Shown here one piece after another: positions 1-7,254 of a stretch of 13,660 nucleotides of DNA. The position numbers and the translations under genes were made by a program. The stretch is from Bacteroidota bacterium. GTDB taxonomy: Bacteria > Bacteroidota > Bacteroidia > Flavobacteriales > Weeksellaceae. Every line of letters starts with the position of its first letter. Positions within the stretch are counted from its first letter, which is position 1. The stretch spans positions 1 through 13,660 of the forward strand of contig JAEZWE010000082.1 of the NCBI GenBank assembly GCA_023420435.1. Direction: 5' to 3'. The notes below the pieces were generated by a model. The model was not told the origin of the DNA. It did no database searches and saw only the letters and a program-made list of their open reading frames with translations.

Positions 1-672
1 GTTTTTATCCAAGTGAAATTCAATATACATTTTCTCAATTTTCGGGAAAATAGATTTTAAATCTGGAAGAACATCAAATTCTGAACCTTCAATGTCTATT
101 TTAAGGAAATTGATTTTAGATTCCAAAGACAGCAAGAAATCTTTTAATCTAATTTTTTCGATTCTTTTTCCGCTGTCATTTTTTGAAATTTTACTTCCCG
201 CATTTCCTAACTCTTCGAAAAATTCGTATCCGTCTGTGTTGGAAACTAATTTTTGATAAGGAAAAACACTTGTTTCCCAACCAAAAGATTTTACATTTTT
301 CAGAAAATATTCATAGTTTTTTGTGTCAGGTTCAAAAGCGTGAATTTTAGCTTTTGGAAAAATCCGCTTAAAATAAAGCATGCTCAAACCAATGTTTGCT
401 CCACAATCAACAATTAGTGGTTGTTCTGTTTTACATTTAAAATGATAGATATCCGAAGTGAAAACTTCATCTAAAGTATAATAATTAACAGGTTCTAAAC
501 CATAAAAAGTATTACCAAAAATTTCTGCAGAATCACTTTTTTTGAAAACAATATTATCATAAATACTAACAATGCTTTTAAAATCTAAAATAGTGCCCTT
601 GTAAAAGGTTTTTAGATGAGGATATTTAAAGAAAAATTCTAGCTTTTTTCTGTTGGTATTACTTTGAAACAT
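1..672 (-). CDS. FkbM-family SAM-dependent methyltransferase (3' end beyond window)
   Basis: Reading the minus strand from the ATG at 670-672 gives 224 codons with no stop to the window edge, so the C-terminus is missing. Residues 87-96 (IVDCGANIGL) match the glycine-rich SAM-binding motif I, the acidic FEP at 113-115 fits the end of the next strand, and LKIDIEGSE at 190-198 is the hallmark of the FkbM methyltransferase family. These enzymes usually O-methylate sugars or other small acceptors; the substrate cannot be read here. The start overlaps the end of the upstream glycosyltransferase gene by 14 bases, so the two are probably cotranscribed and translationally coupled, which suggests methylation of a surface glycan built by the neighbouring glycosyltransferases. 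No signal peptide or membrane segment is seen, so a cytoplasmic enzyme is expected. The family call is firm; the role in glycan modification is inferred. Confidence 0.88.
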   Translation of the reverse strand, partial: MFQSNTNRKKLEFFFKYPHLKTFYKGTILDFKSIVSIYDNIVFKKSDSAEIFGNTFYGLEPVNYYTLDEVFTSDIYHFKCKTEQPLIVDCGANIGLSMLYFKRIFPKAKIHAFEPDTKNYEYFLKNVKSFGWETSVFPYQKLVSNTDGYEFFEELGNAGSKISKNDSGKRIEKIRLKDFLLSLESKINFLKIDIEGSEFDVLPDLKSIFPKIEKMYIEFHLDKN

Positions 673-1639
673 AAGTTTTCAGTTGTCTTTTGTTGGTGAA
701 TTGATCTATCAAATTTATTAGAAAATATCGAATTGGATACTTCTTTTTCATTGCGGCTCTGTTTTCGTGGTATTTTTTTTCAATTTGTAATAAATTAGCT
801 CTGAAAAATTCTTTATTTTGATTTACTTTTTCCAGCAAAGAAATATTTTTTTCATAGGCTGAAGCCAGTCTTTTTACAAATCTTTTATATTCAGTAAAGT
901 TTTTCTCATGTTTGTCAATTGAAAAGAAATTGGTGAGCGATTTTCTTTCTTTTACCGTATTTTCGTAAAAAACACCGCCAACTTGCTGTGTTGAATGTTC
1001 ACGATAAGAAATCAGTTTTTCATCCAAAAAGAAAAATCGATTATCTTTTGCACTTACCAAAGCTATCCATTCATCATGATGAAATCCATCAATCTGTGGG
1101 AAAGGCAATATTTCTTTTACAATTTCTTTTTTGAGTGCCATTGTTGCTCCTGTTGCAAAATTTCCAACTAAATTCAAAATATTAAAATAATTGAACTGAA
1201 AATTATTTTCGCGGACAATCGAAGGAACATCCCAAATGGTAATTACATCTAGTTTTTTTCCGTTTTCATCCATTCCAAAACCATTGGTGGCAATAACTTC
1301 AATTTCAGGATTTTCTTGAAATGTTTTTACAATTTTTTCCACCTTATTTTCGATCCACAAATCATCTTGATCGCTCAAAAAAATAATTTCGTTAGAGCAA
1401 AGAGAAATTGCTTTTTCAAAATTTTTTACGCTTCGTAGATTAACTTCATTTCTAAAAATTCTGAAAATCTCAGGATTTTTATTACTGTATGATTCCAAAA
1501 TTTCAATTGTTGAATCCGTAGATCCGTCATCACAAACAACAATTTCATCTACTGGAACAGTTTGCTTGAGGATAGAATCTAATTGTTCCTGCAAAAATTT
1601 TTCACCATTATAGGTGCATAGCGCTACCGATGTTTTCAT
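659..1639 (-). CDS. GT2 family glycosyltransferase (rhamnosyltransferase-like)
   Basis: The 326-residue protein has a GT-A fold signature: SVALCTYNG at residues 4-12, the nucleotide-binding DDGS at 37-40, and DQDD at 90-93 as the metal-binding DxD-type motif. HHDEW (187-191) is a good candidate for the catalytic-base region, and YREHSTQQVGG (212-222) resembles the C-terminal block of rhamnosyltransferase-like GT2 enzymes. It should transfer a sugar from a nucleotide donor to a growing surface polysaccharide or O-antigen on the cytoplasmic side of the inner membrane; donor and acceptor are unknown. No clear transmembrane helix is visible. The start overlaps the stop of the upstream gene by four bases (ATGA), and its own end overlaps the FkbM gene, so this is the middle gene of a tight three-gene run. 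The family is certain; the rhamnose preference is only a resemblance. Confidence 0.92.
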   Translation of the reverse strand: MKTSVALCTYNGEKFLQEQLDSILKQTVPVDEIVVCDDGSTDSTIEILESYSNKNPEIFRIFRNEVNLRSVKNFEKAISLCSNEIIFLSDQDDLWIENKVEKIVKTFQENPEIEVIATNGFGMDENGKKLDVITIWDVPSIVRENNFQFNYFNILNLVGNFATGATMALKKEIVKEILPFPQIDGFHHDEWIALVSAKDNRFFFLDEKLISYREHSTQQVGGVFYENTVKERKSLTNFFSIDKHEKNFTEYKRFVKRLASAYEKNISLLEKVNQNKEFFRANLLQIEKKYHENRAAMKKKYPIRYFLINLIDQFTNKRQLKTYVSK

Positions 1640-2583
1640 GAAATTTTAAAAATAGTTTCAACCCAATGATTTAATGTATATTTTTCAAAAATGGGTCCCG
1701 GAATTGGTTCATAATTGGTTTCAAAAAATGATTTTTCTATAAATTGAAAATCTTCATTCAAAATTAGAATATTATTTGGGTTGTAAAAATCGTAATTTTT
1801 AATGTTTTTGTTATTGGTAATCAGTTTTTTCTCCAATGCCATGGCTTCAAAAGGTCTGAAACTCAATCCACTTTGTCCTTCACGAACCAAATCTACAACT
1901 GCTTGTGCTTCTTGATAGTATTTTGGCAATTCGTGATGAGGAATTTTTTTTGTTCGAAATTCAAATCCGTTTTTTGGTTTTGAATTGCTCTTAAATTTGT
2001 GTTTTCCTATAATGATGAAACGATATTTTTTTTCAATTTCATCCATTTTCTCCGCCATTTTCTCTAAAAATTGAATTCTTTCATCGTTGGAACCTACATA
2101 TATTAAATCATATTTATTTTCAAAATTCTGGGTTTTTGGTAAATAATTATAATTCGTCAAATGCTGAAAGTCATATTGTTTTGCGTCCTCAATATCAAAG
2201 CTATAAACTTCATCAAAATATTGCAAAACTTTCTCTGCCGGATTTCTGGAAAGTGAATCGTATAGATAAGCAATATATCTATTGGAGAATTTTTTAATTT
2301 TTTGATGAAATTCAGGATCAATAGTTTCCGGACTAATCACCAAAATTTGATCTTGTTTACCCAGTTTTTCAAGTTGATTGATAATGAGCTGCTGCCTTGC
2401 AATTTTTTTTAAATTTTTATTGAAAATTGTTTTGGAAAAGGCATTTTTTGCTCTCGATAATAGATTTGGGTAACGATAAGCCGTCATTTTGATATGATGT
2501 GCATCAATCCCTTTTTTGCATAAGACATCTACGATATGCTTATCATAATCCCAGAAATCGTAACTGATAACACAAATTTTCAT
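1636..2583 (-). CDS. CgeB-like GT-B glycosyltransferase, function unassigned
   Basis: This 315-residue protein begins with a Rossmann-like strand (MKICVISYDF). Its C-terminal half looks like a GT-B nucleotide-sugar-binding domain: DLIYVGSNDER at 159-169, FIIIGK at 189-194, and SGLSFRPFEAMALEKKLIT at 238-256. The last block, with its glutamate in FEAMA, corresponds to the donor-binding region of GT4/CgeB-type enzymes. The classic EX7E pattern is not clear, so the exact family and sugar are uncertain. It is the first gene of the minus-strand run, overlapping the GT2 gene by four bases, so it very likely acts in the same glycan pathway. A TACTTTTG promoter element ends only five bases before the ATG, implying a very short or absent 5' leader. 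Alternatives are a capsule or teichoic-like polymer transferase, or an inactive homologue. The glycosyltransferase fold is likely; the specific function is open. Confidence 0.75.
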   Translation of the reverse strand: MKICVISYDFWDYDKHIVDVLCKKGIDAHHIKMTAYRYPNLLSRAKNAFSKTIFNKNLKKIARQQLIINQLEKLGKQDQILVISPETIDPEFHQKIKKFSNRYIAYLYDSLSRNPAEKVLQYFDEVYSFDIEDAKQYDFQHLTNYNYLPKTQNFENKYDLIYVGSNDERIQFLEKMAEKMDEIEKKYRFIIIGKHKFKSNSKPKNGFEFRTKKIPHHELPKYYQEAQAVVDLVREGQSGLSFRPFEAMALEKKLITNNKNIKNYDFYNPNNILILNEDFQFIEKSFFETNYEPIPGPIFEKYTLNHWVETIFKIS

Positions 2584-2588
2584 CTCCG

Positions 2589-2596
2589 CAAAAGTA
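2589..2596 (-). promoter_or_regulatory. Bacteroidota -7 promoter element for the GT/FkbM run
   Basis: On the minus strand the bases read TACTTTTG, an exact match to the Bacteroidota -7 consensus TAnnTTTG. It lies five bases upstream of the ATG at 2581-2583. No TTG is seen at the expected -33 spacing. If used, transcription would start at or next to the start codon, giving a leaderless or nearly leaderless mRNA. Confidence 0.55.
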
Positions 2597-2615
2597 CAAA
2601 TTTGTTTAAAATTAA

Positions 2616-2623
2616 TAATTTTG
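2616..2623 (+). promoter_or_regulatory. Bacteroidota -7 promoter element for the GT4 gene
   Basis: TAATTTTG on the plus strand matches TAnnTTTG and ends 14 bases before the ATG at 2638. A -33 TTG at the expected distance is not obvious, so this is a -7-only prediction. Its position supports the start at 2638 over the longer in-frame opening from 2536, since initiation would fall near 2630. It is back-to-back with the minus-strand promoter at 2589-2596. Confidence 0.45.
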
Positions 2624-2637
2624 AGGATATTTATTAC

Positions 2638-3705
2638 ATGAAGAAGAAAGTATTATTAGAAGCGGAAAGACTTCGTTATGGGCATTCCGGAATTGCTAAC
2701 ATTTGTAAATCGCTGATTTTAGGTTTACAAGAGTTGAATGATGATGAAATTTCTGTTTTTGGGCCCAAGAAAATTCTTCAAAAGTTAAGTGTTAAAAATG
2801 TAATCAGTTGGAAACCTGTTTATAAATTTTTAAATTTTTCAACAAAACATTTTGATGTCGTTCATGTTTCTCACCAGCTTTCTTATTATTTTCATAGAAT
2901 AAATTCAAAAACAAAGAAAATTGTAACCCTGCACGATTTGAATTTTTTGCATGATGCCAGCAAAGCTTCCAAAAAAAGAAAAATGCAGCGTTTGGTACAA
3001 AAAAACATAGGTAATGCAGATGTTATTGTCTGTATTTCTAATTTCGTAAAGCGAGATTTTTTAGAAAATAAAGAGCTTTTTAAATTACAAGAAAATGTAA
3101 AAATTGAGGTTATCCATAATGGAATTATTTTTCCTCAAGACAAGCACTATCAATCAGAGAATTTAAATTATCTTTTAGAAAAACCATTTATATTAAGCAT
3201 CGGTGTGCTTTTTCCGAAAAAAAATCAGAAAACATTGCTTCCATTGCTTTTGGAAAATGATAAATCTTTGGTCTTAATCTCTTCCGATGAAAAGCAAAAT
3301 TATAAACAGGAATTTTTTGAAGAAGCGGATAAATTAGGTGTTTCCGAAAGAATTCACTTGTTAAAAAACATCTCAGAAGAAGAAAAATATTTTCTTTTAC
3401 AAAATTGCGAATCTCTTTGTCATCCTTCATTAGCTGAAGGTTTTGGCATTCCACCCATTGAAGCCATGTATTTTGGAAAACCGATTTTCCTAAGTGATAG
3501 AACCAGTTTACCCGAAATTGGAGGTGATATGGCGTATTATTTTGAAAATTTTTCTACGGATGAAGTTGTAAAAGTTTACAAAGAAGGTTTAGAAGATTTT
3601 GAAAAAAATAAATCGCAACGAATTTCAGAATTACATAGAAGAGCTGGAAATTTTTCTTATCAAACCATGGCAAAATCTTATCTGGAAATTTATAATAGTT
3701 GTTGA
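2638..3705 (+). CDS. GT4 family glycosyltransferase
   Basis: The protein from the ATG at 2638 is 355 residues. The C-terminal GT-B domain shows FILSIGVLFPKKNQ (184-197), typical of the start of the donor-binding domain, and EGFGIPPIE (267-275), the EX7E motif of GT4 retaining enzymes. TLHD (97-100) and the VIVCISNFVK block (129-138) match the acceptor-domain pattern. The reading frame is open back to 2536, but that extension would run through the divergent gene's start and both promoters and has no family resemblance, whereas MKKKVLLEAERLRYGHSGI resembles a GT4 N-terminus. It should add a sugar in the cytoplasm to a surface polysaccharide or LPS intermediate; the sugar is not deducible. It stands alone on the plus strand between two minus-strand glycosyltransferase units, ending ten bases before the convergent neighbour's stop. 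No terminator hairpin is visible after it. Confidence 0.92.
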   Translation: MKKKVLLEAERLRYGHSGIANICKSLILGLQELNDDEISVFGPKKILQKLSVKNVISWKPVYKFLNFSTKHFDVVHVSHQLSYYFHRINSKTKKIVTLHDLNFLHDASKASKKRKMQRLVQKNIGNADVIVCISNFVKRDFLENKELFKLQENVKIEVIHNGIIFPQDKHYQSENLNYLLEKPFILSIGVLFPKKNQKTLLPLLLENDKSLVLISSDEKQNYKQEFFEEADKLGVSERIHLLKNISEEEKYFLLQNCESLCHPSLAEGFGIPPIEAMYFGKPIFLSDRTSLPEIGGDMAYYFENFSTDEVVKVYKEGLEDFEKNKSQRISELHRRAGNFSYQTMAKSYLEIYNSC

Positions 3706-3715
3706 TATTAATTAA

Positions 3716-4471
3716 CTAATTCAAATTTTTGTTTTTTTCATAAAGTTTGGAATACTTCAAAAAAGTATAAAAAGCTGCTGTAATAGCAATGTAAAAACCA
3801 ACCCATCCATCCAAAAAACCGGCTTTTAAAACATAAGTTTTGAAAAATTGAAAAGTAGGTTTAAAAAATATTTTCGCTATGGATGATTTTTTCCCCTTTC
3901 TGAACATTTGTTCAGCCATCATCGAAGTGTAATAATTTGATTTTTCAATATGATGATGAATGTTTCTATAAGTGTAATGTTTAATTCTTCCTTCTAATAT
4001 ACCTTTTTCTGAGCTGGTGATAAAACTTTCGTGAACATCATCTTCAGAATATTTTGCACTTCCATTTTTAAAAAAACGCTCTCTGGAAACCTTTCCCCAA
4101 CCTCCAAAATTTAAAGTTTTTCCCAATAAAATATTATCAAAATTGATTAAAAACACTTCTTTTGACTGATTTTCATTAATGATTTTTAGAATGGAAGATT
4201 TTGCTTTTTCATCAATAATTTCATCGGTGTCTGGAAATAAAATCCATTCTCCATTACATTGCGAAATGGCAAAATTCTTTTGTTTGCCATAGCCAACAAA
4301 ATCTTTTTGTATGAATTTTACTTTAGGATTATTACGGGCAATTTCTTCTGTACGATCAGTAGAAAAGCTGTCAGTAATTACAATTTCATCAGCAATATCT
4401 GAAACTGAATTGAGAAAACGTTTTATATTTTTTTCCTCATTGTAAGTAATAACAGCAACGGAAAGTTTCAT
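3716..4471 (-). CDS. GT2 glycosyltransferase, WaaE/KdtX-like (LPS core type)
   Basis: The 251-residue protein has the GT2 N-terminus LSVAVITYNEEKNI (3-16), TDSFSTDRT (33-41) in the nucleotide-binding position, and PDTDE (80-84) as the DxD metal site. GYGKQKNFAIS (60-70), GGWGKVSRERFF (123-134) and the DDVHESF block (144-150) are typical of the WaaE/KdtX subgroup, whose studied members add glucose to the LPS inner core. The C-terminal part (about 200-240) is rich in aromatic and hydrophobic residues and may sit on the inner membrane. The ATG directly abuts the rocD stop codon with no spacer, so translation is probably coupled to rocD, although the two reactions are unrelated. It converges with the GT4 gene across ten bases. 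The subgroup call is good; the exact acceptor in this organism is inferred. Confidence 0.9.
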   Translation of the reverse strand: MKLSVAVITYNEEKNIKRFLNSVSDIADEIVITDSFSTDRTEEIARNNPKVKFIQKDFVGYGKQKNFAISQCNGEWILFPDTDEIIDEKAKSSILKIINENQSKEVFLINFDNILLGKTLNFGGWGKVSRERFFKNGSAKYSEDDVHESFITSSEKGILEGRIKHYTYRNIHHHIEKSNYYTSMMAEQMFRKGKKSSIAKIFFKPTFQFFKTYVLKAGFLDGWVGFYIAITAAFYTFLKYSKLYEKNKNLN

Positions 4472-5722
4472 TTATTTCTGAAATTCGAGAATTGTTTTTT
4501 CCAAAATTGAAATACATTCTGCCAATTGTTCTTCAGTAATTACTAAAGGTGGTGCAAGACGAATGATGTTTCCATGAGTTGGTTTTGCTAAAAGTCCGTT
4601 ATCCTTTAATGCCACACATAAATTCCAAGCAGTTTTGCTTTCCGGTGTATCGTTAATAAGGATGGCGTTCAGTAAACCTTTTCCACGAACTGCAGTAATT
4701 AAATCTGTTTTTGCAATAATTTTTTGAATTTCATTTCTGAAAATTTGTCCCAGTTTTTCGGCTCTTTCAGAAAGTTGCTCTTCTTCTACAACATCCAATG
4801 CCGCCATTGCAACTGCACAAGCTAATGGATTTCCACCAAACGTTGAGCCGTGTTGTCCGGGCTGTATCACGTTCATAATGTGGTTGTTCGCTAAAACTGC
4901 AGAAACAGGATACATTCCTCCGGAAAGTGCTTTTCCAAGAATTAAAACGTCCGGTTGAACATTTTCATGATAACAGGCAATTAATTTTCCGGTTCTTGCA
5001 ATTCCGGTTTGCACTTCATCCGCAATAAAAAGAACATTATATTTTTTACATAAGTCAGATGCTTTTTTCAAATAACCTTCATCAGGAACAAAAACGCCAG
5101 CTTCACCTTGAATTGGTTCCGCCATGAAAGCTGCAATATTTTGAGAATCATTTTCTAAAATATTTTCTAAAGCTTCTAAATTATTGTAAGGAATTTTTTC
5201 AAAACCTGGTGTAAAAGGTCCGTAATTCTTATTGGCATCTGGATCGTTGGAAAAAGAGACAATGGTAGTTGTTCTTCCATGGAAGTTGTTTTCACAAACG
5301 ATAATTTTGGCTTGGTTTTCTGAAATTCCTTTCACTTCATAAGCCCATTTTCTTGCTAATTTCACGGCAGTTTCTACGGCTTCTGCGCCAGAATTCATGG
5401 GAAGAATTTTGTCAAATTTAAAAAGTGAAGTAATTCTCTTTTCGTATTCTCCTAAATTTGAATTATAAAACGCTCTTGAAGTTAATGCTAATTTTTGAGC
5501 TTGATTAACTAAAGCATCAACAATTTTCGGGTGTGAATGTCCTTGATTTACAGCGGAATAAGCTGAGAGAAAATCAAAATATTTTTTCCCTTCTACATCC
5601 CAAACATAAACTCCTTCTCCTTTTTCCAAAACTACTGGAAGAGGATGATAGTTATGGGCTCCATGTTCGTTTTCAAGATTGATAAAATATTGTGAATTTT
5701 TTGTATTTATTGCTGTGGACAT
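4472..5722 (-). CDS. rocD: Ornithine aminotransferase (ornithine-oxo-acid transaminase)
   Basis: This 416-residue class-III PLP aminotransferase converts ornithine and 2-oxoglutarate to glutamate-5-semialdehyde and glutamate, linking arginine/ornithine breakdown to proline and glutamate. Visible features are SGAEAVETA (111-119) for PLP phosphate, IADEVQTG (233-240) with Asp235 facing the PLP nitrogen, and LGKALSGG (262-269) with Lys264 as the Schiff-base lysine. STFGGNPLACA (293-303) completes the site. SAYSAVNQGHSHP (53-65) supplies the tyrosine equivalent to human OAT Tyr85, an ornithine-specificity residue, and NNFHGRT (145-151) the substrate arginine; these favour RocD over acetylornithine (ArgD) or GABA transaminases. 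The length is close to the family norm. It is the first gene of a two-gene unit with the downstream glycosyltransferase. A TAAATTTG element lies 16 bases upstream of the ATG. Confidence 0.95.
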   Translation of the reverse strand: MSTAINTKNSQYFINLENEHGAHNYHPLPVVLEKGEGVYVWDVEGKKYFDFLSAYSAVNQGHSHPKIVDALVNQAQKLALTSRAFYNSNLGEYEKRITSLFKFDKILPMNSGAEAVETAVKLARKWAYEVKGISENQAKIIVCENNFHGRTTTIVSFSNDPDANKNYGPFTPGFEKIPYNNLEALENILENDSQNIAAFMAEPIQGEAGVFVPDEGYLKKASDLCKKYNVLFIADEVQTGIARTGKLIACYHENVQPDVLILGKALSGGMYPVSAVLANNHIMNVIQPGQHGSTFGGNPLACAVAMAALDVVEEEQLSERAEKLGQIFRNEIQKIIAKTDLITAVRGKGLLNAILINDTPESKTAWNLCVALKDNGLLAKPTHGNIIRLAPPLVITEEQLAECISILEKTILEFQK

Positions 5723-5738
5723 TTTTTATGAATTTTTA

Positions 5739-5746
5739 CAAATTTA
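5739..5746 (-). promoter_or_regulatory. Possible -7 promoter element upstream of rocD
   Basis: The minus strand reads TAAATTTG, matching TAnnTTTG, 16 bases before the rocD ATG. No TTG is found at the expected -33 distance, and the surrounding DNA is very AT-rich, so a chance match is possible. The preceding accC terminator makes an independent rocD promoter necessary, which adds some support. Confidence 0.45.
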
Positions 5747-5773
5747 GTGATTCTTATTGATAATTATAAATTT

Positions 5774-5804
5774 AAAAAACCGCTTCAACTTGAAGCGGTT
5801 TTTT
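5774..5804 (-). terminator. Rho-independent terminator after accC
   Basis: Arms 5774-5786 and 5792-5804 pair perfectly over 13 bases with a five-base loop; the core is ACCGCTTC. On the minus strand the stem starts one base after the accC stop and ends in six T residues followed by AT-rich DNA. The plus strand would also end in T residues, so the hairpin is symmetric, but only minus-strand genes flank it. It separates the accBC unit from rocD. Confidence 0.9.
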
Positions 5805-5805
5805 A

Positions 5806-7161
5806 CTAGTTATTATCGTATTTTGGATCCATTTCAAAATCATCCATAAATTTGGTGGTGTAATTACCAGCTAAATAATCTGGATGTTCCATTAATTGTC
5901 TATGGAAAGGAATAGTAGTTTTGATTCCTTCAATGTAAAATTCCTCTAATGCACGTCTCATTTTTGCTATTGCTTCTTCTCTGGTTTGTGCTGTGGTAAT
6001 CAATTTTGCAATCATGGAATCATAATTTGATGGAATTGTGTATCCGGAATAAACATGGGTGTCAACTCTAATTCCGTGTCCACCAGGAATATTTAATCTT
6101 GTAATTTTTCCTGGACTTGGGCGAAAATCGTTATAAGGATCTTCAGCATTGATACGGCATTCAATAGAATGCAGTTTTGGATAGTGATTAATTCCTGAAA
6201 TTGGCGTTCCTGCAGCAAGCAAAATCTGTTCTCTAATCAGGTCATAATCAATTACTTGTTCTGTAATTGGATGCTCTACTTGAATTCTAGTGTTCATTTC
6301 CATAAAATAGAAATTTCTGTGCTTATCCACCAAGAATTCTATCGTTCCAACTCCTTCATAACCAATATATTCAGCAGCTTTTACTGCAGCTTCACCCATT
6401 TTTTCACGAAGTTCATCCGTCATAAATGGAGAAGGTGTTTCTTCTGTTAATTTTTGATTTCTTCTTTGTACGGAACAATCTCTTTCAGATAAATGACAAG
6501 CTTTTCCAAACTGATCTCCTGCAACCTGTATTTCAATGTGGCGCGGTTCTTCAATCAGTTTTTCCATATACATCCCACCGTTACCAAAAGCGGCAACCGC
6601 TTCCTGAATTGCTGATTCCCAATGTTCTTTCAATTCTTCTTCATTCCAAACACGGCGCATTCCTTTTCCACCACCACCAGCAGTAGCTTTAATCATCACA
6701 GGATAACCAATTTCTTTTGCATTTTTTGCAGCGTGTTCATAAGAATCGATTAAACCTTCAGATCCTGGTACACAAGGAACTCCCGCTTCAATCATAGTTG
6801 ATTTTGCGTTGGCTTTGTCACCCATTCTGTCAATTTGTTCAGGTGTAGCACCAATAAATTTGATTCCGTTTTCCTGGCAAATTCTTGAAAAATTTGAATT
6901 TTCTGAAAGGAAACCGTAACCTGGATGAATAGCATCAGCATTGGTAATTTCCGCAGCAGCAATAATATTTGAAATTTTCAAATAAGAATCTTTGCTCATT
7001 GCAGGACCAATACAAACTGCTTCATCTGCAAATCTAACATGAAGACTGTCTTTATCAGCAGTTGAATAAACAGCTACTGTTTTGATTCCCATTTCTTTAC
7101 AAGTGCGAAGAATTCGCATCGCAATTTCGCCTCGATTGGCTATTAATATTTTTTTGAACAT
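5806..7161 (-). CDS. accC: Acetyl-CoA carboxylase, biotin carboxylase subunit
   Basis: The 451-residue protein carboxylates biotin on AccB using ATP and bicarbonate, the first half-reaction of malonyl-CoA synthesis. The N-terminus KKILIANRGEIAMRI (3-17) is characteristic. Lys116 and Lys159 flank the ATP site, the glycine-rich loop GGGGKGM is at 162-168, and ERDCSVQRRNQK (226-237) is the conserved bicarbonate/biotin region. Glu276 and Glu288 fit the metal ligands, with Arg292, Glu296 and Arg336 the expected catalytic set in MNTRIQVEHP and ECRIN. The length equals that of stand-alone AccC proteins; there is no fused carboxyltransferase or biotin domain, so it is not pyruvate or fused propionyl-CoA carboxylase. 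It follows accB by 93 bases with no clear promoter between them, so both are probably expressed from the accB promoter. TAAAAG directly precedes the ATG. The strong terminator at 5774-5804 ends the unit. Confidence 0.97.
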   Translation of the reverse strand: MFKKILIANRGEIAMRILRTCKEMGIKTVAVYSTADKDSLHVRFADEAVCIGPAMSKDSYLKISNIIAAAEITNADAIHPGYGFLSENSNFSRICQENGIKFIGATPEQIDRMGDKANAKSTMIEAGVPCVPGSEGLIDSYEHAAKNAKEIGYPVMIKATAGGGGKGMRRVWNEEELKEHWESAIQEAVAAFGNGGMYMEKLIEEPRHIEIQVAGDQFGKACHLSERDCSVQRRNQKLTEETPSPFMTDELREKMGEAAVKAAEYIGYEGVGTIEFLVDKHRNFYFMEMNTRIQVEHPITEQVIDYDLIREQILLAAGTPISGINHYPKLHSIECRINAEDPYNDFRPSPGKITRLNIPGGHGIRVDTHVYSGYTIPSNYDSMIAKLITTAQTREEAIAKMRRALEEFYIEGIKTTIPFHRQLMEHPDYLAGNYTTKFMDDFEMDPKYDNN

Positions 7162-7168
7162 CTTTTAG

Positions 7169-7196
7169 AAATTTTAAATTTTAAATTTTGAATTTT
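7169..7196. repeat. Heptamer tandem repeat (AAATTTT, four units) before accC
   Basis: Plus-strand units AAATTTT (7169-7175), AAATTTT (7176-7182), AAATTTT (7183-7189) and GAATTTT (7190-7196) follow in tandem, and a partial AAATT continues after. They lie 8 to 35 bases upstream of the accC start in the accB-accC gap. The repeat is partly self-complementary. Function unknown; it may simply be AT-rich drift. Confidence 0.7.
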
Positions 7197-7254
7197 AAAT
7201 TGATTTCAAATGTGCAAACATTCAAAATCTATTATTTATCATTTAAAATTCCGA

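Noticed and set aside
2536..2637. N-terminal extension of the GT4 protein
   Set aside because: It would overlap the divergent gene's start and both promoters, and the extra residues do not resemble a GT4 N-terminus.
3188..3454. 88-codon minus-strand open frame inside the GT4 gene
   Set aside because: Antisense to the conserved donor domain and with no domain of its own.
4472..5722. Reading rocD as argD (acetylornithine aminotransferase)
   Set aside because: The SAYSAVNQGHSHP block with the ornithine-specific tyrosine and the absence of neighbouring arginine-synthesis genes favour RocD.
6256..6686. Two plus-strand open frames inside accC
   Set aside because: Both are antisense to a full-length, motif-complete accC, rich in Phe/Cys/His, with no recognisable domain.
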